Assembly (NCBI GenBank): GCA_001692895.1
Contig: KV748189.1
Location: 1,682,432-1,746,431 of the forward strand
Source: Cenococcum geophilum 1.58
Lineage: Eukaryota > Ascomycota > Dothideomycetes > Gloniales > Gloniaceae
DNA length: 64,000 nt
Direction: 5' to 3'
Positions 58,116-64,000 of the stretch are shown piece by piece. The position numbers were made by a program, and so were the translations under genes. Within the stretch, counting starts at the first letter, position 1. Each line of letters begins with the position of its first letter. The notes under the pieces were generated by a model that made no database searches, had not been told where the DNA came from, and saw nothing but the letters and a program-made list of their open reading frames with translations.

Positions 58116-59000
58116 ACCCTTTAGCGTATATAACGGCCTAGGCACCTTTTAAAGCTATATTAATAACGCCTTATAGAACTATCTTAATAACTTCTACTCT
58201 GCGTACTTAGATAATATACTTATTTATAGCAATAACCCCTTTAAGTATACTAAATATATTTAAAAGGTCCTATAGCGCCTTAGGGATATAGGACTTTATA
58301 TTAATTTAAAGAAATGCGAATTCTTAGTTATAGAAGTAAAATACCTTAGACTAATTATTACCACTAAGGGTGTCTATATAGACCCTAAGAAGGTATATAT
58401 AATTACTAAATAGTAAGCCCCTAACTACATTAAGGATATATAAGCCTTCCTTAGTTTTGCTAACTTTTATTAGAAATTTATATATAACATCTTAGGCGTA
58501 GTAGTACTACTTATAGCAATAATATAAATAAAGGGCCTTTCTATAAAAGGAAGAAAAACGTATCTACGCTTTACCTAGATACCTAAATATAAGAAGGCGT
58601 TTTAAGACCTTAAAAATGCCTTTACTAAAGCATATATCCTAGCTTACTTTATACTAGGACGATAACTCTACCTTAAAACTAACTTCTTGGACCACGTTTA
58701 TGTAGGCGTTTTCTCCTAAATAGGTAATAACAGTCTCCTTTACCTAGTCGCATTCTACTTATCTAAGCTTATACTATAAGAGTGTAACTATAAGATCTAT
58801 AATAAAGAACTCCTTATAATTATATAAGCGTTTAAAGAATTCTAACTAGAACTTTTCTTAGTAGAGCCTAACTAGCTAACTAAAGTCCTTACGGACTACC
58901 GCAACTTTAAGTACTTTATAATCACAAAGTAGCTAAACTAATACTAAGTATATTAAAACAAGTTCCTCTCTAGTTTTAACTTTAAAATTATATATAGACT
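58116..59000 (+). pseudogene. Gypsy-H RT second part and RNase H remnant
   Basis: The RT resumes with an active-site block Y-L-D-N-I-L-I-Y near 58208-58232 and the K-K-C-E-F-L block near 58309-58328. RNase H follows (about 58600-59000), with a Y-N-K-E-L-L block near 58799-58818. Collinear with the first part at 43990-44381. Confidence 0.75.
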
Positions 59001-59399
59001 AGGAGTATAAGGTACTAAACCTAATAGCCTAATAGGCCGCTTGTAAGACCTTTCTTAGTTTAAAAATAACCCTTATAATTAGTTCTAATAATAAACAATC
59101 CTAAAAGTATAAAATTTGGCCCTAGGTATACTACCTATAATAGAGCTAACTATACCCTAGCTTTATACTATAGAACTAGAGTTATCTTCTAAAATTAATA
59201 AGCTTATTATTACGGTATATAACGCCTCTATTAACCTATTACTATATTAACTTATTACNNNAAAGACNGCNNGCGCCTATACGCTNNCTATTAACCTCTA
59301 AAGCTTAGGCTAGATTAATATAGCAGCCTTAAAAGTAAAAGAGAATAGGCTTTATTATAGAGGCCGCCTATTTATCCCTAACTTAGAAATTTTATAACA

Positions 59400-60490
59400 G
59401 CAATTAATCTAAATAGCCTATAACCTCTAATTAAGCGGCTACCTAGGTAAAGGAGGAACTTATAAGCTTCTTAGCTAATACTACTTCTAGCTAAAAATAA
59501 TAGACTTAGTTAAACGCTTTATAGGTGCCTGCTATAGTTATAAGCGCGCTAAGGCCTTTAATATAAAGTACTAAGGACTACTATACCCTCTACTAGTACC
59601 TATATAATAATAGGTAGATATCGCTATAGATTTTATTATTAACCTACTACCCTATAAACGACACGGCCGTACCTATAAGAATATCCTTATAATAATATGC
59701 CGACTTATAAAAGAGCGCCATTATATCCTAACTAAAGGCGTAGCTGTTAGCGATATTACTAACGCCTTCCTTTATAAAGTTTACTAACTATATAGGTTAC
59801 CTAACTTAATTACGTCTAACTAAGGTATATAATTTAACTCTAATATATAGAGACGAATCTATTAACGCCTTAATATCTCCGTTAAGATGTTTATATCCTT
59901 TTACTATAAAACTATTAGGTAACTAGAAAACGCTAATACTAGTATAAAAGCGTACCTACGATAGGTAGTCGCCTATAGTTAAGATAACTAGGTAAATTAC
60001 CTCCTACTAGGTAAATTTATAGCGAATAACTACGTCTTAACCACTATAGGACTTACCCCGTTCTTCGCGAATAAGGGTTATTACCCCTAATCTAGTATAG
60101 AGCTACCAGAACCTATTAATAAGAAACTATTGTATAGAAAACGCCTTAAAATACTACTTGCTAACTAGTATACAGACTATATAAAAAACCTACTTAACTA
60201 CTATAAGGGAGAAATGGCCTAGGCTTAAGTAAAGTAGGCCTACTTTACTAACTATTATATAACGCCACCACCAGAGATGCGTGTTAGTAACTAGGTATAG
60301 CTAAATATATATAATATCTCTATATAGAGGCCTATAAAGTCACTTAATTATAAAAACCTTAGCCCCTATTTAATTAAATAAGTTATTAATAGGAGAGCTA
60401 TATATAAGCTAGAATTCCTACCTACCCTAGCCACCTATAGGATATAGCCTATATTTTACCTATAGCTACTATACCTCTATTAGCCTAACC
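59400..60490 (+). pseudogene. Gypsy-H integrase remnant
   Basis: The zinc region (about 59410-59560), catalytic core (about 59600-60060, with a C-R-L-I-K-E-R block near 59698-59718 and an N-x-G-I-Q-F block near 59818-59835) and C-terminal domain (about 60270-60480). J inserts after this. Ambiguous bases lie upstream at 59259-59287. Decayed. Confidence 0.74.
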
Positions 60491-60551
60491 CCTTATTAGG
60501 GCAGATATAGCTTAAACCCCTACTAATACTAATCTGAGATAAGAACGAAGA

Positions 60552-60754
60552 TGTTAGGCTATAAAGACGTACTAGCCGTAACCGGCTTAGCGCAGGCGAG
60601 GCGCAGGCGAGGCGCCTATAAAACGTAGTCGCCCCGCATTAGAGAACAGTAGAATTTAGTTTTATAGTTCTACTCCATTAAGAACTAGATACTCTTTACA
60701 TCCCGTTACTATTATCACATTACTATATACCCTAAGGACCTTAGCGTCCTAACA
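60552..60754 (+). repeat. Gypsy-J 5' LTR, 203 bp
   Basis: Begins TGTTAGGCT and ends GCGTCCTAACA, short inverted ends of LTR type. The call rests on these ends and on the position before gag, since the partner LTR is outside the window. Confidence 0.75.
60590..60623 (+). promoter_or_regulatory. J LTR promoter: 11-bp repeats and TATA box
   Basis: Two head-to-tail GCGCAGGCGAG units (about 60590-60611) end just before a clear TATA box, tataaaa at 60617-60623. Function is inferred from position. Confidence 0.6.
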
Positions 60755-60890
60755 GTACTGAATTCTCATCCCTTTTTAGGGGTAGTAGCCCAATAACACA
60801 GCGGTCTGCGAAGGCCATAACTATATAGCGGCAACCCTCTGTTAAGAAGACGACCTATATTTATTAACTACATTACAGCCTATTAACCTA

Positions 60891-62050
60891 ATGGCGAGAC
60901 GCGGGCGTACTAGCGCAGTATATACTACCAAGTCTAGGGATCGGCCCTAGGATAATATAGGCAAACCCTCGTCCTGGACAGAACCAGAAGTCATAGGCGA
61001 AGGGGATATATAGAAAGAAATATAACGGCTAGAGAACGAGAAGCTATAACTCCTAAAGTAAAGAAAACTATACTTGCTTAGGGAAGAGGTAAAAGTGCTA
61101 AGACGGCGTTAACGCGGCAAGGTAACGTCGACTCCCGTTCCTAACCTATCTTTATAACCTTAAACAGTCCCATTAGAGTACTTAGGGGGTAGCCCAATGC
61201 ATTTAAGCCTTAAGTAAAGGGCTACTAATACATTAGGCGCTCCGCTAAAACAGGCTATTAAAATAGAGAAGATTGCTCCGTATTATGGTAAGTCTATATA
61301 AGAGCACTAAGACTTCCGTAATAGCTTAAAGCTAGCGTTCCGCCTAGAATGCGACGGCTTTATAGATAAGGATACTAAAGTCGCGTTTACTATACAATAT
61401 ATAAAGGGGACCAACCGAACCCTTTAGCTATAGTATAAAGATAACCATCTAGATACGTAGTTTACCTAGGAGGAGCTTATAGAATTCCTACTTAATTAGA
61501 TTAAAAGTCCTATTAATTAAGAACTCTATATAGCCCTAACCTACGCGAAGGTAATACAGTAAACCGATTAACCAGTAAATAAGTTTACTGCTTACTTAAC
61601 CTCCTTAAAAGCGTAAATTAACCCTCCTTATAATGCAAAGCATCTAATAATATATCTATTCGCGAAGCTGCGGCCAAAGCTACGGGTTACTATTACCAAC
61701 TATTAAGAATTCCCTTAAACTTAAAACCAGCTAGTTTCCCTAGCTACCCTATTAGAGGAAAACTAAAAGAGCGTAAGCGCCCTATAGGGTAGAAGTAATA
61801 GGCGCGCCGTAAACTTAAATACTAAAACCACTTAGTTGGGTAACTTAGGAAAAGCGGACTCCAAAACTACCGCTAGCGACTTAACAGCGGGGTAAAGTAA
61901 TACCGCTGGGGGTTTAATATAGCCTAAAGGAAACTGCACCAAATGTAGGCAGCTAGGATATTGGTGGTGACAATATAAAGTATAGTAATAGAATTAACCA
62001 CCGCCTAGTAGCGTAAACGCTACCTCTATACCAGGAAAAGATAAGCGCCC
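60891..62050 (+). pseudogene. Gypsy-J gag remnant
   Basis: An ATG at 60891 opens with M-A-R-R-G-R-T-S and is the likely gag start, about 137 bp after the LTR. A coiled, charged segment lies near 61020-61110. The capsid-like body lies near 61240-61720. A zinc knuckle of the form C-T-K-C-x-Q-L-G-Y/H-W-W lies near 61932-61980. Confidence 0.72.
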
Positions 62051-62129
62051 TTAAGCACCCTTATAGCCCTAGGGTGTAAGCTCCTACTAGATTATAAGAA
62101 AGCTATTACTATCTTAGGTAAAGTCCTCT

Positions 62130-62440
62130 TCAAGCAGACCTAGAAGGAGACCTTAGTAATGCTTAATATCGGTGCCGAAGTAAATATAGTTAACTAGCGA
62201 TTTGCTATAGAGTGTAACTTTAAAATACTAAACGTAGAGCTATCTACCTACTCCTAGTTAAATAAGACTTAGGCATATTACTATAAGGCCTATAAGGTAC
62301 CACTAAAAATAAAGGACAGCTAGGGCAAAATTAGGGAAGTAACCCTTATCTGCTATAAAATAGCTAACGCATCCCCTACTGTTACCCTAGGTATGCTAGG
62401 GTTAAAAAAGGCCCGACTTCTTATCGACTGCGAGGCGAAG
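62130..62440 (+). pseudogene. Gypsy-J aspartic protease remnant
   Basis: An L-N-I-G-A-E-V-N-I-V block near 62161-62190 matches the retropepsin active-site region. An L-G-M-L-G-L block near 62388-62405 marks its end. The minus-strand open frame in 62353-62616 is a shadow. Confidence 0.72.
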
Positions 62441-62689
62441 ACATAGCGATAGAAGCTAGATAGCTCGTCCCTATTACTATAAACCCCTAAGGGTTTCGCG
62501 GAGTCTCTATAGATAGAATCTAGGGTCTTTACCCTATTAACTTCTAAAGTAATACCTAGTAAGTAAGACGACGGCAGCTTACTAATCCTCCCCCTACAGT
62601 TAAAGGAAGTTAGCAATATCTTCTCCTATAAGGAAATAGAAAAGCTACCCTAATACTACTAGGGCGACTATACTATTAACCTAAAAGAG

Positions 62690-64000
62690 GGACAGGAGGC
62701 CCTATATAGGCCGCTCTATAACCTCTTAACTAAGGAGCTAGAAGTCCTAAGGGAGTACTTAGATAACGCCTTAGCTAAAGACTGGATCCAACTAAGTACT
62801 AGTCCTATAGGGGCACCTATCCTCTTTATACCTAAAAAGGATAGGAAGCTATAGCTTTATATAGACTATAAAGGCCTTAATAAGGTAATAATTAAGAATC
62901 GTCTCGCACTACTATTAATTAGTAAAACCTTAGACCGCTTAGTAGGTTCTAAGATCTTTACTAAGCTAAACCTAACGTATACGTATCACCGCCTTCATAT
63001 CCGTTATAGCAATAAGTAGAAGACGGCGTTCCGCACGCGCTACGGCCACTTTAAATACTTAGTTTTGTCTTTTAGGCTAACTAACGGACCAGTGACCTTT
63101 TAGGGCTATATTAATCGGGCCTTATTAGGACTAGTAAACGTCTTTTATATAGTCTACCTTAATAATATTCTAATTTTCTCTAAAAATTTAGAGGAACACT
63201 AGCGCCACGTACTAAAAGTGCTACGTAGGTTGCGATAATATTAACTATATATAAACCTTAAGAAGTGCAGGTTTAGCGTACAAGAGGTTAAGTTCCTAGG
63301 ATATATTATTAGTCCTAAAGGCGTAGCAATAGATCTTAGCCGGGTAGAAGCTATTACTAAGTAGGAGAGCCCTTAATCCTATAGGGATATCTAGGTCTTC
63401 CTAGGTTTTGCCAACTTCTATCGTTAGTTTATCTATAAATACTCTGCCATTATAAAGCCTATTACTAATCTCCTAAAAGGAGTAAAGAACGGCCGTAAAG
63501 CTAGGCCTTTTAATTAGCTAGAGGAGGCGGAGTAGGCGATACGCTAGCTCTGCAACGCCTTTACAACGGCGCCGCTCCTATAACACTACACGCTAGGCCT
63601 ACCAACTTAGTTAGAGACTAATACCTCTATATAAGGCCTAGCAGCAATTATATTATAGCTATTTAAAGATAGCCTTTAGCATTTAATAGCCTTTTAGTCT
63701 AAGAAGCTTTTACTAGTAGAGTGTAATTATAAGACCTATAATTAGGAGCTACTAGCTATTGTAGAGGCTTTTAAGCATTAAAGACACTATATTAAAGGGC
63801 TATTAAGCCGCCTAGAAGTGCTCTCAGATTATAACAATCTAAAGGGTTTTATAAAAGTAAAAGCCCTTAATAGACGGCAAGCCAGATGGGCTATAACCCT
63901 AGCTGCCTATAACTTTATTATTAAGTATAGGGTAGGAAAAACGAACCCTATAGACGCGCCGTTAAGGTAACCCCTAGGCGTAGGGGGTCCGCCAGAAGAA
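62690..64000 (+). pseudogene. Gypsy-J RT and RNase H remnant
   Basis: RT blocks: P-I-L-F-I-P-K-K near 62817-62840, Y-I-D-Y-K-G-L-N-K near 62858-62884, L-S-F-R-L near 63067-63081 and V-Y-L-N-N-I-L-I-F near 63151-63178. RNase H follows (about 63600-64000), with an L-E-T-N-T-S block near 63613-63630 and an L-S-D-Y-N-N-L block near 63821-63841. Cut by the right edge of the window. Confidence 0.8.

Larger units (their letters stand above)
41586..60551 (+). mobile_element. Gypsy-H, outermost visible host element
   Basis: A plus-strand Gypsy element seen in two pieces, 41586-44381 and 58111-60551, separated by G3 (TSD attat). The left end is cut by the G2 nest and Copia-F. At the right J has inserted, so both ends of H lie outside the window. 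Gag, protease, RT, RNase H and integrase remnants follow in order. No chromodomain is seen before J. It is the oldest layer by nesting and heavily decayed. Confidence 0.82.
60552..64000 (+). mobile_element. Gypsy-J, left half, runs off right edge
   Basis: A plus-strand Gypsy element inserted in H, with 5' LTR, leader, gag, protease, RT and RNase H. The rest lies beyond the window. It is relatively CpG-rich and its frames are easy to follow, so it looks younger than H, though broken many times. gaaga (60547-60551) is the predicted TSD. Confidence 0.85.

Noticed and set aside
62353-62616. Minus-strand open frame of 87 codons
   Set aside because: Antisense to the protease region of Gypsy-J.
1-64000. 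A host protein-coding gene or gene cluster
   Set aside because: Every stretch with coding texture could be assigned to a mobile-element domain or had none; no intron-bearing or intact host gene was seen.

Overview
The window looks like a transposon graveyard from a filamentous ascomycete (Pezizomycotina-like) genome. I see no host gene, tRNA or rRNA in it. Almost all 64 kb can be assigned to LTR retrotransposons (mostly Ty3/Gypsy chromoviruses, plus one Ty1/Copia), one LINE and three solo LTRs. The DNA is rich in TpA and poor in CpA/TpG, CpG is retained, and paired LTRs differ almost only by transitions. That is the signature of repeat-induced point mutation (RIP). All the coding remnants are riddled with stops. 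The short open frames that remain are mostly shadows; one LINE fragment (48996-49202, minus) and one protease fragment (17924-18181, minus) are in the true frame.

Layout, resolved from LTR ends and target-site duplications (TSDs). The outermost visible element is Gypsy-H (+), seen at 41586-44381 and 58111-60551. Inserted into it are: (i) a Russian-doll nest filling 1-35332, of which only right-hand halves are visible; (ii) Copia-F (+, 35339-41580, TSD ataag); (iii) Gypsy-G3 (-, 44382-58110, TSD attat), which holds a LINE (-, 48606-54188, 15-bp TSD) and a solo LTR (48186-48373, TSD atata); and (iv) Gypsy-J (+, from 60552 off the right edge). The left nest, from outside in, is G2 (ends 35332), G1 (ends 33801), E (ends 28741) and B (minus, 2324-23168). 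B holds D (+, ends 2323), a solo D-family LTR (5160-5346, TSD ggtag) and C (minus, 5634-20429, TSD ataaa). C in turn holds A (+, 9164-15055, TSD cttaa). A second solo D-family LTR (31084-31270, TSD gaatc) sits in G1.

The coding parts follow the expected order: gag with a zinc knuckle, aspartic protease, reverse transcriptase, RNase H, integrase and, in the Gypsy families A to E and G, a C-terminal chromodomain. Copia-F has the Copia order with integrase before RT. All are fossils and are described only as such.

The most interesting signals are non-coding. The LTRs of four Gypsy families (A, B, D, E) carry short repeat arrays with an exact 10-bp period in U3. The 3' regions of E and of the unrelated Copia-F carry the same kind of array. 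A TTCTGCCA core recurs in A, E and F, reversed in A. Conserved hairpins sit in the 3' regions near the polypurine tract in several families, and one is shared between a Gypsy and the Copia. These look like convergently kept or exchanged cis-regulatory modules.
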